Below, piece by piece: positions 8,638-17,513 of a DNA stretch of 64,000 bases (its first letter is position 1; each line of letters starts with the position of its first letter). Source of the DNA: Candidatus Tayloriibacteriota bacterium (GTDB taxonomy: Bacteria; Patescibacteria; Paceibacteria; UBA9973; UBA6065). Under the pieces are notes generated by a model that made no database searches, was not told where the DNA came from, and saw nothing but the letters and a program-made list of their open reading frames with translations. The stretch covers positions 62,001 through 126,000 of the forward strand of contig JACRJQ010000002.1 in the NCBI GenBank assembly GCA_016215405.1. The letters are read 5' to 3'. The position numbers were made by a program, and so were the translations under genes.

Positions 8638-10524
8638 TTACTTCTTCTCCGTGTATTCCGCGTCTTTGACGTTGCCGTCCTTGCCGTCGTCCTTCTTTCC
8701 TTCTTCCTTAGGCGCTTCCTGTTGGGCCTTCATCATCGCCTCGCCTATCTTCTGCATAGACGACGAAAGGGCTTCGGAGGCCTTCTTTATAGCTTCGACG
8801 TCAGAGCCGTCTTTGACCTTCCTGAGGTCGGCGACCTTCGCCTCTACATCCGATTTCACATCGGCTGGAACCTTGTCGCCGGCGTCCTTAACCGACTTCT
8901 CGGCAGTATAGATCATCTGCTCGGCGATATTCTTCGCCTCTGCCTCGGCGCGCTTCTTCTCGTCCTCGGCCGCGTTCATCTCTGCATCCTTCTTCATGCG
9001 CTCGATGTCCTCTTTCGTGAGGCCAGACGAGCCTTGGATCTTTATCGACTGCTCTTTACCGGTCGACTTCTCCTTCGCCTTTACGTGGAGTATCCCGTTC
9101 GCGTCGATGTCGAAGGTGACCTCGACCTGCGGGACGCCGCGAGGGGCCGGCGGAATGCCGTCGAGGATGAACCTGCCGAGCGATTTGTTGTCGCGGGCCA
9201 TCGCTCGATCGCCTTGGACGACATGGATCTCTACCGATGTCTGATTATCTGCCGCGGTCGAGAATATCTGGGACTTCGACGCAGGGATGGTCGTGTTCTT
9301 CTCGATGAGCTTGGTCGCGACGCCGCCCATGGTCTCGATGCCGAACGAGAGCGGGATGACGTCGAGGAGGAGCACGTCTTTGACATCGCCTTTGAGTACG
9401 CCGCCCTGGATGGCCGCGCCGATAGCGACGACCTCGTCAGGGTTAACGCCCATGTGAGGCTTCTTCTTAAAGAAGTCTTCTACGGCCTTCTGCATCGCGG
9501 GCATACGGGTCTGTCCGCCGACGAGGACGACCTCGTTGATGTCGCCCACCTTGAACGGAGAGGCCTCCATGGCGCGCCTGGTTATCTCCATAGCGCGATC
9601 GATGAACTCGCGAGTGAGCTCCTCGAGCTTGGCGCGAGTCATCTTCTTTACGAGGTGAAGCGGGCCGTCGGAGCCGACCGAGATGAACGGGATGTTTATC
9701 TCCGTCTCTACCGCTGTCGAAAGCTCGATCTTCGCCTTCTCGGCCGCATCGTCGAGGCGCTGCTTCGCGAGCGCGTCCTTCCTGAGGTCTACGCCATTCT
9801 CCTTCTGGAATTCCTCGGCAAGCCAGTTGATGATCTTTTGGTCGATGTCCTTGCCGCCGAGATGGGCGTCGCCGTCCGTCGAACGGACCTCGACGACCCC
9901 CTCGCCTACTTCGAGGACAGAGATGTCGAACGTTCCGCCTCCGAAGTCGAAGACGGCTATCTTTTCGTCCTTCTGTTTGTTAAAGCCGTACGCGAGAGCT
10001 GCCGCGGTCGGCTCGTTGATTATCCTTTTGACGTCGAGGCCGGCGATCTTGCCCGCATCCTTGGTGGCCTGTCGCTGCGAGTCGTTAAAGTACGCAGGCA
10101 CGGTGATGACCGCCTCCGTGACAGGCTCTCCGAGGCGCGCCTCAGCGTCGGCCTTTATCTTGGCGAGTATCATGGCCGAGACCTCCTCCGGTCTGTACCA
10201 CTTATCTCCCATCTTTACCTCGACGCCGCCGTTCTCCGACTTCCTGGTCTCGAACGGAACGGCCTTCGCGTCTTTTTGAACCGAAGATTCTTCGAAATTG
10301 TGGCCGATGAATCGCTTGATCTGGAATATGGTATTCCTCGGATTTGTTACCGACTGCCTCTTTGCGACGACGCCCACGACGCGCTCCTTCGTCTTTGTCT
10401 CTGCGACGATGGACGGAGTGGTGCGCATCCCTTCGGCGTTCTCGAGTATCTTCGGCTCGCCGCCTTCCATAACGGCGACGGCCGAGTTGGTGGTACCGAG
10501 ATCGATACCTATTATCTTTGACAT
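8638..10524 (-). CDS. dnaK: chaperone DnaK (Hsp70)
   Basis: ATP-dependent folding chaperone, 628 residues. It opens with IIGIDLGTTNSAVAV (phosphate-binding loop 1), continues with FDFGGGTFDIS and VLVGGQTRMP in the nucleotide-binding domain, then the substrate-binding domain and a charged C-terminal tail rich in Lys and Glu. It follows grpE and a small ORF on the same strand. An imperfect hairpin (10532-10572) lies just upstream of its start codon. Confidence 0.98.
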   Translation of the reverse strand: MSKIIGIDLGTTNSAVAVMEGGEPKILENAEGMRTTPSIVAETKTKERVVGVVAKRQSVTNPRNTIFQIKRFIGHNFEESSVQKDAKAVPFETRKSENGGVEVKMGDKWYRPEEVSAMILAKIKADAEARLGEPVTEAVITVPAYFNDSQRQATKDAGKIAGLDVKRIINEPTAAALAYGFNKQKDEKIAVFDFGGGTFDISVLEVGEGVVEVRSTDGDAHLGGKDIDQKIINWLAEEFQKENGVDLRKDALAKQRLDDAAEKAKIELSTAVETEINIPFISVGSDGPLHLVKKMTRAKLEELTREFIDRAMEITRRAMEASPFKVGDINEVVLVGGQTRMPAMQKAVEDFFKKKPHMGVNPDEVVAIGAAIQGGVLKGDVKDVLLLDVIPLSFGIETMGGVATKLIEKNTTIPASKSQIFSTAADNQTSVEIHVVQGDRAMARDNKSLGRFILDGIPPAPRGVPQVEVTFDIDANGILHVKAKEKSTGKEQSIKIQGSSGLTKEDIERMKKDAEMNAAEDEKKRAEAEAKNIAEQMIYTAEKSVKDAGDKVPADVKSDVEAKVADLRKVKDGSDVEAIKKASEALSSSMQKIGEAMMKAQQEAPKEEGKKDDGKDGNVKDAEYTEKK

Positions 10525-10531
10525 GTAGTTA

Positions 10532-10572
10532 GAACGTTAGCTAAAGCTTGTAAAAGGCTTTAGGCGACGTTC
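10532..10572 (-). promoter_or_regulatory. imperfect hairpin in front of dnaK
   Basis: Nested arms GAACGT/ACGTTC and CTAAAGC/GCTTTAG lie between the small ORF stop and the dnaK ATG. It is not a CIRCE element. It could be a leader hairpin or a weak processing or attenuation site. Confidence 0.35.
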
Positions 10573-10862
10573 GGGGCGCGAGCAGGTTGGCTTACGAGAA
10601 AGCACAGAGTAGATATGTAGGGCGCCACGTAGGCCAAAAATACGGCCTGGAGAGTCAAAAGAGGTTCGGCCCTGAATGCCTCTGGAAGGGCCAAAACGGC
10701 CTCTTCGGGCGCTGTTCGAGCCTCTATCGGCCTCGTACCGAGGAACTTAACCTCGACGGCGCCCTCGATATTGATGAGCGCGAAGAACGCCAAAGCAGCC
10801 TCTCCGTTCCAGAGGGCGACCTTTCTAGTCGCTATGCGTATCTGAGGCTGCTTTATGAGCAT
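10560..10862 (-). CDS. small unknown protein between grpE and dnaK
   Basis: This 100-residue ORF starts with ATG 15 nt after the grpE stop and ends 35 nt before dnaK, which fits an operon gene. It has a hydrophobic C-terminal segment (LTLQAVFLAYVAPYISTLCFLV) that may span or dock on the membrane. I do not recognise it. The opposite strand is also open here, so a spurious ORF is possible. Confidence 0.45.
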   Translation of the reverse strand: MLIKQPQIRIATRKVALWNGEAALAFFALINIEGAVEVKFLGTRPIEARTAPEEAVLALPEAFRAEPLLTLQAVFLAYVAPYISTLCFLVSQPARAPNVA

Positions 10863-10877
10863 ATCGGTAATACGATT

Positions 10878-11519
10878 CTACTTCGATTTTATTTCCGCGA
10901 CAACCACCTTAGCGGGCTTTACGAGCTTTCCGCCGAGGGTATAGCCCTTCTCGACGACGGAAAGAACGACATGGTCCTTCGAGGCGTCTTCTACAGGCTC
11001 ATATCTGACGGCTTCGTGGAGGTTCGGATCGAATTTCTTGCCCGTCGGATCGACCTCTGCGAGACCATTCTGCTCGAGCGTGCCCTTAAGCTGGCCGTAG
11101 ATATATTCGACGCCGGCGCGCCAGTTCTTGTCAGCCTTCTCCCACGCCTCCTTGTTCGAGAACGCCATCTGGAAGCTCTGGAGCACGGGCAAGAGCTCTT
11201 CGATGAGGCCCTCGTTCGCGATCTTTCGATACTCGGAGATGGATTCCTCCCAGCGCTTTTTCGCGTTCGCGAAATCCGCCTTCATCCTCTGCCAGCCGTC
11301 GAGGTACTCTTGCTTTTCCTTTAATGCGACGTCGAGCCTCTCGCGCAGCCTCTTAAAGGCCTCCGGCGATAGGTCACGCGTCTCTTCGGTCCCGTCGGCG
11401 ATGACGTCAGAGGCCTCTTCTGCTTCCGCTTTTATCTTCTTCTTGGGTTCGAATTCTGACGAGTCTATCGTCACATCGTCCTTGTTCTCCTCGTGTTTTC
11501 TAGTCATATCGGTTTTCAT
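10878..11519 (-). CDS. grpE: nucleotide exchange factor GrpE
   Basis: Releases ADP from DnaK. The 213 residues show a charged disordered N-terminus (1-60), a long coiled coil (about 65-120, LRERLDVALKEKQEYLDGWQ) and the C-terminal beta domain ending VVEKGYTLGGKLVKPAKVVV, the hallmark of the family. It is first in the grpE-(small ORF)-dnaK unit, transcribed from the strong promoter at 11554-11582. Confidence 0.95.
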   Translation of the reverse strand: MKTDMTRKHEENKDDVTIDSSEFEPKKKIKAEAEEASDVIADGTEETRDLSPEAFKRLRERLDVALKEKQEYLDGWQRMKADFANAKKRWEESISEYRKIANEGLIEELLPVLQSFQMAFSNKEAWEKADKNWRAGVEYIYGQLKGTLEQNGLAEVDPTGKKFDPNLHEAVRYEPVEDASKDHVVLSVVEKGYTLGGKLVKPAKVVVAEIKSK

Positions 11520-11553
11520 ATCTTAGCACCCATAACGGCTTTAAACGTTTGAC

Positions 11554-11582
11554 ATTTTAAGAAAAGAAGGTTTTGGTGTCAA
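11554..11582 (-). promoter_or_regulatory. promoter TTGACA-N17-TAAAAT upstream of grpE
   Basis: TTGACA at 11582-11577, TAAAAT at 11559-11554, spacer 17. I see no CIRCE repeat, so heat-shock control by HrcA is not supported. The rest of the gap 11583-11788 holds no gene I can support. Confidence 0.8.
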
Positions 11583-11784
11583 TATTATTTAGTCCTTTCC
11601 TTTGTCGGGCACTTTCTGAGAAACTATCGCTTGCTCCAAGGTCTTCGACCACTTCCAACGCTCCGCTCTTTGGAAACTTCGGATTTTTCGCTTGGTCACA
11701 ACTCTCACCTCGCCGTCGCTCGGTTCGGTCGCGACCCCGCCTCGCAATTGCTCGAAGCTCGCAATATAGCTCCGGCCGTCAAAA

Positions 11785-11811
11785 CGATAAGCGCCCTGTT
11801 CGGGCGCTTTT
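11785..11811 (-). terminator. terminator after rpsI
   Basis: Stem AGCGCCC/GGGCGCT on the minus strand, then TTATCGTTTTG. It closes the ribosomal block 3 nt after the rpsI stop. Confidence 0.7.
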
Positions 11812-11813
11812 GA

Positions 11814-12221
11814 TTATCGTTTTGACCACTGTGGCGACTTCCTTGCCTTCTTGAGACCGAACTTTCGGCGCTCCTTTGCTCGAGGGTCTCGCTTGAGCAT
11901 CCCTGCCTTCTTGAGCTTCTTCCTGAGCTCCTTATCGTAGTCGAGGAGAGATCGGGAAATGCCGTGGCGGAGAGCCTCTGCCTGAGAATGGATGCCGCCT
12001 CCAGTAAGGATCGCGGTGACCTTGAACTTCTGGGCGAGCTTTGTCTCGGCGAATGGCGATTCGACGATAGTCTGCATCTCCTGGGTGACGAAATACGAGG
12101 CGAGATCCTTCTCGTTTATCTCGAAGGACTGCTTTGCGGCAGGCGTGATGCGCACGCGAGCGATAGCGGTCTTGCGTCGGCCGACGGCTTCGAAGTATCT
12201 GGTTTTCTCTACGGTAGTCAT
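11814..12221 (-). CDS. rpsI: ribosomal protein uS9
   Basis: A 135-residue 30S protein. It shows FEAVGRRKTAIARVRI at the N-terminus, the GGGIHSQAEALRHGISR core and the basic tail ending KSPQWSKR, which reaches the P-site tRNA. It follows rplM by about 10 nt as the last gene of the block. Confidence 0.97.
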   Translation of the reverse strand: MTTVEKTRYFEAVGRRKTAIARVRITPAAKQSFEINEKDLASYFVTQEMQTIVESPFAETKLAQKFKVTAILTGGGIHSQAEALRHGISRSLLDYDKELRKKLKKAGMLKRDPRAKERRKFGLKKARKSPQWSKR

Positions 12222-12231
12222 ATATTAAAGC

Positions 12232-12582
12232 TTATTCTGTTACGACCAAGTTCTTGAGCATCTTCGCCTGAAGCTTGTTCTTCGGGAGCATGCCCTTTAC
12301 CGCGATCTTGAACGCCTCGCCATAGCCCTTCTTCTCGATCATGCGCTTGAGGGTCGTGTCGATGAGGCCGCCTGGATATCCGGTATAGCGTCTGTATACC
12401 TTCTCGTCCTTCTTTTTTTCCGAGACGTCAGCTTTGGAAGCGTTTATGATGCGCACCTCGACGTCGGCGACGACGTTAGGCTGGTATGCAGGGGTGTTCT
12501 TGCCCATGAGGACCTTCGCCGCCTCAGTGGCGACTCGTCCTATCTTCTTTGCCTGCGCGTCTATGGTGTGGGTGGTTCTCAT
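12232..12582 (-). CDS. rplM: ribosomal protein uL13
   Basis: A 116-residue 50S assembly protein: IDAQAKKIGRVATEAAKVLMGK at the start, YPGGLIDTTLKRM in the middle and GMLPKNKLQAKMLKNL near the end. The family is usually about 140 residues, so N- and C-terminal extensions are trimmed, as is common in reduced genomes. It is paired with rpsI as in most bacteria. Confidence 0.96.
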   Translation of the reverse strand: MRTTHTIDAQAKKIGRVATEAAKVLMGKNTPAYQPNVVADVEVRIINASKADVSEKKKDEKVYRRYTGYPGGLIDTTLKRMIEKKGYGEAFKIAVKGMLPKNKLQAKMLKNLVVTE

Positions 12583-12593
12583 GGCGATGATTC

Positions 12594-12947
12594 TTATTTG
12601 ACGAACTGGATATGAGCCATCTTGGCGCCATCGGACTTCCTGAGAGGAAGCTTTATGACGCGGGTATAGCCGCCCTTTCGGTCCTTGTGGAGGGGCGCGA
12701 TGACCTCGACGAGCTTCTTTACCGCCTTAGCGTCGCCGATCTCCGAAGAGAGGATCCTGCGAGCCGCGAGAGTGCCCGACTTCGCCTTCGTCACCATAGG
12801 CTCGACGAACATCCGAAGCTCTTTTGCCTTCGCTTCGGTGGTGGTGATGCCCTCGTGGAGGACAAGCGAGCGCACCAAAGATCGGACGAGCGCGCTGCGC
12901 TGGCCCTTCTCCCTGCCGAATACCCTGAATTTCTCGTGCTTTCTCAT
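12594..12947 (-). CDS. rplQ: ribosomal protein bL17
   Basis: A 117-residue 50S protein near the peptide exit tunnel. It shows the conserved RSALVRSLVRSLVLHEGITTTEAKAKE helix region and ends at the standard KGGYTRVIKL segment. It sits between rpoA and rplM, the usual order. Confidence 0.96.
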   Translation of the reverse strand: MRKHEKFRVFGREKGQRSALVRSLVRSLVLHEGITTTEAKAKELRMFVEPMVTKAKSGTLAARRILSSEIGDAKAVKKLVEVIAPLHKDRKGGYTRVIKLPLRKSDGAKMAHIQFVK

Positions 12948-12996
12948 TGTAGCGTTGGATGCCTAGATTAACTTTTTCGAAACGAAATGTAAAGAC

Positions 12997-13959
12997 TTAC
13001 TTGAGCGTTATGCCGAATTCCGAGAGGGCCTTCTTTATCTCCTGGATGCCTTTCGGTCCGAGGCCCTCGATGTTCTCGATGTCCATCTCCTTCTTTCGGA
13101 CGAGCCCGCCGACGGTTCGGATGTTCGCGTTCGCGAGAGCGTTAGTGGTCCTCTGGGACATGCCGAGGGTCTCGATCCTCGTCTTGAGGAACTCGGTGTC
13201 GAGCTCCTTCTTTGGAGCCGACGACGCCTCTGCGCGCACCTCTTCCTTAGCAGGGATGATCTCCTCTTCCTTGAATCCTACGATCGCCTTGAGCTGGTTG
13301 ATCATGATAGAGATCGACCTCTCGAGGGCCTCGTGCGGGGTGACGGTGCCGTCGGTCTCTATAGAGATCTTGAGGCGGTTGAAGTCCGTCCTGTCGCCCA
13401 CTCGCATGTTCTCTACCTCGTAATTCACTCGGCGGATAGGAGTGAACGTCGCGTCGAGAGAGATGGTGCCGATGTCGACGCGGTCCTTCTGGAGGACATC
13501 CTTCGAAACGTATCCAAGGCCGCGAGCGACCGTGATCTCCATGTCGAGCTCTGCGTTCTTGTCGGTAAGGGAGGCGATATGGAGGTCCGAGTTGAGGATC
13601 TCGATCTGGCCCGGAGCCTTTATGTCGGCGGCGGTGATATCCTTTACGCCCTTTACCTTTACAGAAAGGACCTGAGGCTCGTCGGTCGACATCTTGATCC
13701 TGAGGCGCTTGAGGTTAAGAAGGATCGTGATGACGTCCTCCTTTACGCCGGAGATGGTCGAGAACTCGTGCGACACGCCTGCGATCTTCACGTGGGTGAC
13801 CGCAGTGCCGGGAAGCGACGAGAGGATGATGCGTCGGAGCGAGTTTCCGAGGGTGTGGCCGTAGCCCGGATAGAGGCCATCTATCTCGTATACGCCTGAA
13901 GAATCCTTCTCGAGGACGATCTTCGGCTTGGACGGGAGTACTACGTTGATATCGCTCAT
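12997..13959 (-). CDS. rpoA: RNA polymerase alpha subunit
   Basis: A 320-residue subunit. The N-terminal domain (1-230) carries GYGHTLGNSLRRIILSSLPG for dimerisation and RVGDRTDFNRLKI. The C-terminal domain (about 250-320) has the helix-hairpin-helix LGMSQRTTNALANANIRTVG, which contacts UP elements and activators. Full-length with a short linker. Confidence 0.98.
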   Translation of the reverse strand: MSDINVVLPSKPKIVLEKDSSGVYEIDGLYPGYGHTLGNSLRRIILSSLPGTAVTHVKIAGVSHEFSTISGVKEDVITILLNLKRLRIKMSTDEPQVLSVKVKGVKDITAADIKAPGQIEILNSDLHIASLTDKNAELDMEITVARGLGYVSKDVLQKDRVDIGTISLDATFTPIRRVNYEVENMRVGDRTDFNRLKISIETDGTVTPHEALERSISIMINQLKAIVGFKEEEIIPAKEEVRAEASSAPKKELDTEFLKTRIETLGMSQRTTNALANANIRTVGGLVRKKEMDIENIEGLGPKGIQEIKKALSEFGITLK

Positions 13960-14006
13960 GTTTTTTATCTTAAAATTCTTAACCCTCTTAAACCCCTAAT
14001 AATCGA

Positions 14007-14612
14007 TTATCGGCTGTAGAACTCGATCACCTGGCCAAGATTGAAAAGATGCTCTGTAGGATTATGCTTCGGCATGCCCTGGACCCCTGCGACCTTCTTG
14101 TCCGCGTCGTAGGAGAGCCACGAAGGAAGCGCGACTTTCTTCGCCTTCTCGTCGAACTCCTTGAAGAGAGGCTTCTTCTGGCTCGCGTTGCGGACGGTTA
14201 TCTTGTCGCCCATAGATACGGTGAGAGAAGGAACGTTCGTCCTCTTTCCGTTCACGAGGATATGGCCGTGGGACACCATCTGTCGAGCGGCCTGGCGGGT
14301 CGGAGCCCAGCCGAGGCGGTACACGACGTTGTCGAGCCTCGTTTCGAGCCTCTCGAAGAGGGCCTGGACGGTGTTCACGCCCTTCTTCTCTACGGATTCC
14401 TTTACGTACTTCTTGAACTGCCTCTCGAGGATGCCGTAGGTGTATCGGACCTTCTGCTTCTCGAGCACGGCCAAGGCGTAGTCGCCTTTAGGGCGATAGG
14501 ATCCCTTGACTCCCTTTCGCTCCTGCCTGAGGGCGAACTTCTGGGTCTGAGTCTTCTCGAAGATGTTCGCGCCGAGGCGGCGGGCTATCTTATATTTTGG
14601 TCCGATTTTCAT
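14007..14612 (-). CDS. rpsD: ribosomal protein uS4
   Basis: A 201-residue primary 16S rRNA-binding protein. The S4 domain is clear (LETRLDNVVYRLGWAPTRQAARQMVSHGHILVNGK, residues 90-125), with the C-terminal WLSYDADKKVAGV segment. The N-terminus has no zinc cysteines. It lies between rpsK and rpoA in the alpha-operon order. Confidence 0.97.
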   Translation of the reverse strand: MKIGPKYKIARRLGANIFEKTQTQKFALRQERKGVKGSYRPKGDYALAVLEKQKVRYTYGILERQFKKYVKESVEKKGVNTVQALFERLETRLDNVVYRLGWAPTRQAARQMVSHGHILVNGKRTNVPSLTVSMGDKITVRNASQKKPLFKEFDEKAKKVALPSWLSYDADKKVAGVQGMPKHNPTEHLFNLGQVIEFYSR

Positions 14613-14636
14613 GATAAAAGAATGATATTAAATGCC

Positions 14637-15068
14637 TTATACGCGTCGAGGCTTCTTCGCTCGAGGGCCGTTGAACGGCACCGGAGTGACGTCCTTGACG
14701 GAAGAAAGGCTGATGCCCTTCGTGATGAAGCTCCTTACCGCTGACTCGCGGCCCGAACCCACTCCCTTGATGACGGCCGCTACCTCCTTTACCCCCATAA
14801 GCTTCGCCTTTTCCGCGAGAACCTCGCCGACCTTGGCAGCTGCGAAAGGAGTCCCCTTTTTCGCGCCCTTGAAGCCGAGAGCGCCTGCGGATGAAGCCGC
14901 GAGAGCGTTCCCCTTCGTATCGGTAAGGAGGCACATGGTGTTGTTGTACGTCGACTGTACGTAGAGGATGCCTGCGTCGACCTTCCTCTTTGGCGCCTTC
15001 GCTACGGCCTCCTTCTTGGGAGCGTCCGCGACTTTCTTATCCTCTACTTTCTTCTTTGCTTCTGCCAT
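14637..15068 (-). CDS. rpsK: ribosomal protein uS11
   Basis: A 143-residue 30S platform protein. A Lys/Ala-rich extension (1-30) precedes the conserved ILYVQSTYNNTMCLLTD core and the end GPRAKKPRRV. GGKEVAAVIKGVGSGRESA-type RNA-binding residues are present. In order with rpsM and rpsD. Confidence 0.97.
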   Translation of the reverse strand: MAEAKKKVEDKKVADAPKKEAVAKAPKRKVDAGILYVQSTYNNTMCLLTDTKGNALAASSAGALGFKGAKKGTPFAAAKVGEVLAEKAKLMGVKEVAAVIKGVGSGRESAVRSFITKGISLSSVKDVTPVPFNGPRAKKPRRV

Positions 15069-15094
15069 GTGAATGTGGGGTTTCTGTTAAGTGA

Positions 15095-15475
15095 TTATTT
15101 CTTGTCGGCAACCTTTCGTCCGGTGCCCATGGTCTTTCGGACGTTTCCTCGGCGAGTTCGAGAGTTGGTCTTCGTCCTCTGGCCGTTCACGGGAAGGCTT
15201 CGGGCATGGCGCACACCGCGATATGCCTTTATGTCTTTGAGGCGCTTCACGTTAGAAGCGACCTCTCGCTTGAGGTCTCCTTCGATCTTGAGGCCTTCCA
15301 TCGCCTTCTTGATAGCGTTCTCCTCGTCCGCGGTGACCTCTTTCGCCTTCTTATTGAAATCTACCTTCGCCTCGGCGAGAAGCGCCTTTGCGCGGGATCG
15401 TCCGATACCATAGAGAGCCGTGAGGGCGATCTCTATGCGCTTTTCGTCTGGAAGGGTGATACCGAGGATTCGCAT
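15095..15475 (-). CDS. rpsM: ribosomal protein uS13
   Basis: 30S head protein contacting tRNAs. The family start MRILGITLPDEKRIEIALT fixes the start at 15475 (126 aa); an upstream in-frame start at 15505 would add ten unrelated residues. Helix-hairpin-helix ALYGIGRSRAKALL and the basic tail with RHARSLPVNGQRTKTNSRTR are intact. Confidence 0.96.
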   Translation of the reverse strand: MRILGITLPDEKRIEIALTALYGIGRSRAKALLAEAKVDFNKKAKEVTADEENAIKKAMEGLKIEGDLKREVASNVKRLKDIKAYRGVRHARSLPVNGQRTKTNSRTRRGNVRKTMGTGRKVADKK

Positions 15476-15576
15476 GATGAAGGGTTGGTTAAAAATGAAA
15501 AACAAAACACGAAGGGTTTCGTGTAAGAGTCGTGGATTGCTACTCTAGCATACGTCTAATAATAAGTAAAGCCGAA

Positions 15577-15693
15577 TTAGCCCTGCCTTTGCTTATGGCG
15601 GGGATTGCCCTTGCAGACGATATACACATAGCCCTTCCTTCGGACCACGATGCACTTCGCGCACTTCTTCTTTACGGATGACTTTACTCTCAT
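15577..15693 (-). CDS. rpmJ: ribosomal protein bL36
   Basis: A 38-residue zinc protein that I translated by hand, MRVKSSVKKKCAKCIVVRRK and 18 more residues ending HKQRQG. The zinc ligands C11, C14, C27 and H33 sit at the same spacing as in E. coli bL36. It lies between infA and rpsM, the usual bacterial position. Confidence 0.96.
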   Translation of the reverse strand: MRVKSSVKKKCAKCIVVRRKGYVYIVCKGNPRHKQRQG

Positions 15694-15780
15694 TGTATTA
15701 AGGCTCTAAGCGTTAGGCCCTAGGCGCTTTGCTCATTTCCCTCTCAAAGCCGAGCGCCTAAGGACTATCTTGCTAATCTT

Positions 15781-15993
15781 CTACATTCTCTGGATGATCC
15801 TCGCCTTGCCCCCGTAGGGCTCAGGCTCGAGGCGTACCTTGTCGCCGACGAGGACTCGGATGCGATTCATCCTCATCTTCCCTGCGAGGTACGATAGTAT
15901 CTCGGTGCCATCCTCGAGCTTTACCCTAAAGAACGTGTTGGGCAATGCTTCCGTGACGACGCCGAGAACGCTAATTTTATTTTGATCTGCCAT
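15781..15993 (-). CDS. infA: translation initiation factor IF-1
   Basis: A 70-residue OB-fold protein binding the 30S A site. Conserved VVTEALPNTFFRVKLEDG and KMRMNRIRVLVGDKV are visible and the length is typical. It is the first gene of the infA-rpmJ-rpsM-rpsK-rpsD-rpoA-rplQ-rplM-rpsI block. Confidence 0.97.
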   Translation of the reverse strand: MADQNKISVLGVVTEALPNTFFRVKLEDGTEILSYLAGKMRMNRIRVLVGDKVRLEPEPYGGKARIIQRM

Positions 15994-16036
15994 TAGAACG
16001 AGGAAGTCAGTATAAACCGAAGAAGGAGCGAAGTCA

Positions 16037-16062
16037 AACAGGCTCCGAGCGGAGCCTGTTTT
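16037..16062 (-). terminator. terminator hairpin between infA and the baseplate-J-like gene
   Basis: Stem AAACAGGCTCCG/CGGAGCCTGTTT. The T-run is better on the plus strand; on the minus strand it ends the 16066 gene, 4 nt after its stop. Confidence 0.6.
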
Positions 16063-16065
16063 TCC

Positions 16066-17463
16066 CTATTCGGATCTCTCGATGCTTATCCTGTCCACCG
16101 ATTCCGGGAAGGAGCGCGACCAGAACGGCCTTATGGATATGTCGGCCTTCTCTATCATAGGGAAACCCTGGAGAGCCGCCGGGATATCGGAGCGGGAAAG
16201 TCCTGCGAGAGCGGCCTTAAGCGACGCCTCTTCATAGAGCCACTCGAACTTAGCGTCGCCCGATAGGCTGAAAGAGACGGAATCGGACGAGCCGGGGTCG
16301 AACTCTCCTTTGGGCGCGAAGGCCAGGGCTTCCAGCTCTTTTACCATGATCGGCTCTCCCTCGTATCCCTGGACCCTCGCCTGCGCGAGAGCCTTGCTTA
16401 TCTCTCCTTTATCGAAGAGCGCGAACGAGAGTGTGCCTTCCTTTTTGATGAGCACCTCGTTTCCTGAAGCCTCCTCGGGAAGCGTGACGAACGATATCGA
16501 ATAGGCCTTATCGAAGAAGATCTTGTCGGCAGGGACCTCGGAAGCGGCCTTCTTGAGGAGATTCGCCGATACCTCTGCCTCGATGACGCTCTCAGCCTTC
16601 TTGCGGTCCGCCTCGGAGACGATCTTCCGAGTCCCTACGAACCCGCCCGCGAGAGGGGTCTTCGACCTCGCGTAGAAAGAGGAATAGCGCGGATCGCCTT
16701 TGAATCCAGGGATAGTGAAATCCTTGAGCCCGACGTTGTATTTCTCTCCCGCCTCGTCTGCGACGACGGTCGCCTCGACGCTTCCCGGAGTCGTGCCTTT
16801 CTTTCCTGGGACCGTGACTGAATCAGAGATCCTAAAGATGAGCCCTTCGGTCGTCTCGAAGCGGGTGTTCTTTATGAGGCGCTGCGCCGAGGCGTTGTAG
16901 TCGTTATAGATGATGATGGTTCCGGTAGCTTTCTTGCTGACAGCCTCCTCTCCCGTCGCCTTTACGGGAAGCGAGCCTATCTCCTTGAGAGATACGGATT
17001 CGTATGCGAGGCCCGCACCCGATTTTCGCGCGGTAAGGTCGCCAGAGACGCTCGCGGACACGACTCGCGGCGTAAGGGATAGGACGGCGCTGTGGAAGAG
17101 GTTCGAAACGAAGACCGCGAGGATTAGGACCGCCAAGACGCCGAGGGCGATAAGGCCAGCCTTTATCTGTTTCTTTCGCTTGCTCCGCGACGTTCGGGAG
17201 ACCTCGAATTCCTCCCTCACGCTTTTGAGGGTCTCGACGCGGGGATCCGCCTCTTCGACGGGCTCAGGCTCCCTTCTGGCCCGGCTGAGGTCCGGGAGCG
17301 GCGAAGATATCCTGACAGGCACGTCGATCTTCTCCTCGGGCTCCTCCTTTACGACGAGATGCTCCTTCTTCGGGAGCGTTCGCTGCCTGCTCTCGGGCAC
17401 GGGGACCTTCCTTATGGAGCGGGATCCCTTGGGCACAATGTCTTGCATCGGGTTTCGTGGCAT
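16066..17463 (-). CDS. single-span membrane protein with baseplate-J-like outer domain
   Basis: 465 residues. A charged cytoplasmic part (1-100) precedes one membrane span (IKAGLIALGVLAVLILAVFV, about 103-122) and a large outer domain. The segment ATGTIIIYND...FRISDSVTVPG...GSVEATVVADEAGEKYNV resembles the baseplate J/gp47 beta-fold often annotated in Patescibacteria. That match is by pattern only, and no phage genes are near. It is downstream of the PilM-like gene on the same strand, so the two may be parts of one envelope complex. Confidence 0.7.
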   Translation of the reverse strand: MPRNPMQDIVPKGSRSIRKVPVPESRQRTLPKKEHLVVKEEPEEKIDVPVRISSPLPDLSRARREPEPVEEADPRVETLKSVREEFEVSRTSRSKRKKQIKAGLIALGVLAVLILAVFVSNLFHSAVLSLTPRVVSASVSGDLTARKSGAGLAYESVSLKEIGSLPVKATGEEAVSKKATGTIIIYNDYNASAQRLIKNTRFETTEGLIFRISDSVTVPGKKGTTPGSVEATVVADEAGEKYNVGLKDFTIPGFKGDPRYSSFYARSKTPLAGGFVGTRKIVSEADRKKAESVIEAEVSANLLKKAASEVPADKIFFDKAYSISFVTLPEEASGNEVLIKKEGTLSFALFDKGEISKALAQARVQGYEGEPIMVKELEALAFAPKGEFDPGSSDSVSFSLSGDAKFEWLYEEASLKAALAGLSRSDIPAALQGFPMIEKADISIRPFWSRSFPESVDRISIERSE

Positions 17464-17474
17464 ATGTTTCTAAG

Positions 17475-17480
17475 ATTATA
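17475..17480 (-). promoter_or_regulatory. -10 box TATAAT, 11 nt before ATG
   Basis: GCTATAAT, then 11 bases, then the ATG of the baseplate-J-like gene. It gives a leader of 0-5 nt. Confidence 0.55.
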
Positions 17481-17513
17481 GCGCGCAGAGGCGGAGTAAA
17501 CAAATTCGCTCCC

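Noticed and set aside
8440..10521. Long plus-strand ORF of 693 codons opposite dnaK
   Set aside because: It is the antisense shadow of dnaK produced by GC-rich codon bias; the same holds for the long ORFs opposite dnaJ, uvrA, glgA and the phosphorylase.
11521..11560. CIRCE heat-shock operator upstream of grpE
   Set aside because: Only a single GGTGCTAA-like half is present; the required inverted partner is absent.
11583..11788. Small gene in the gap between rpsI and grpE
   Set aside because: Several frames are open on both strands, but none has a good start, ribosome site or protein-like composition.
16066..17463. Prophage remnant because of the baseplate-J-like domain
   Set aside because: No other phage gene is nearby, the protein has a membrane anchor and it is paired with a PilM-like gene.
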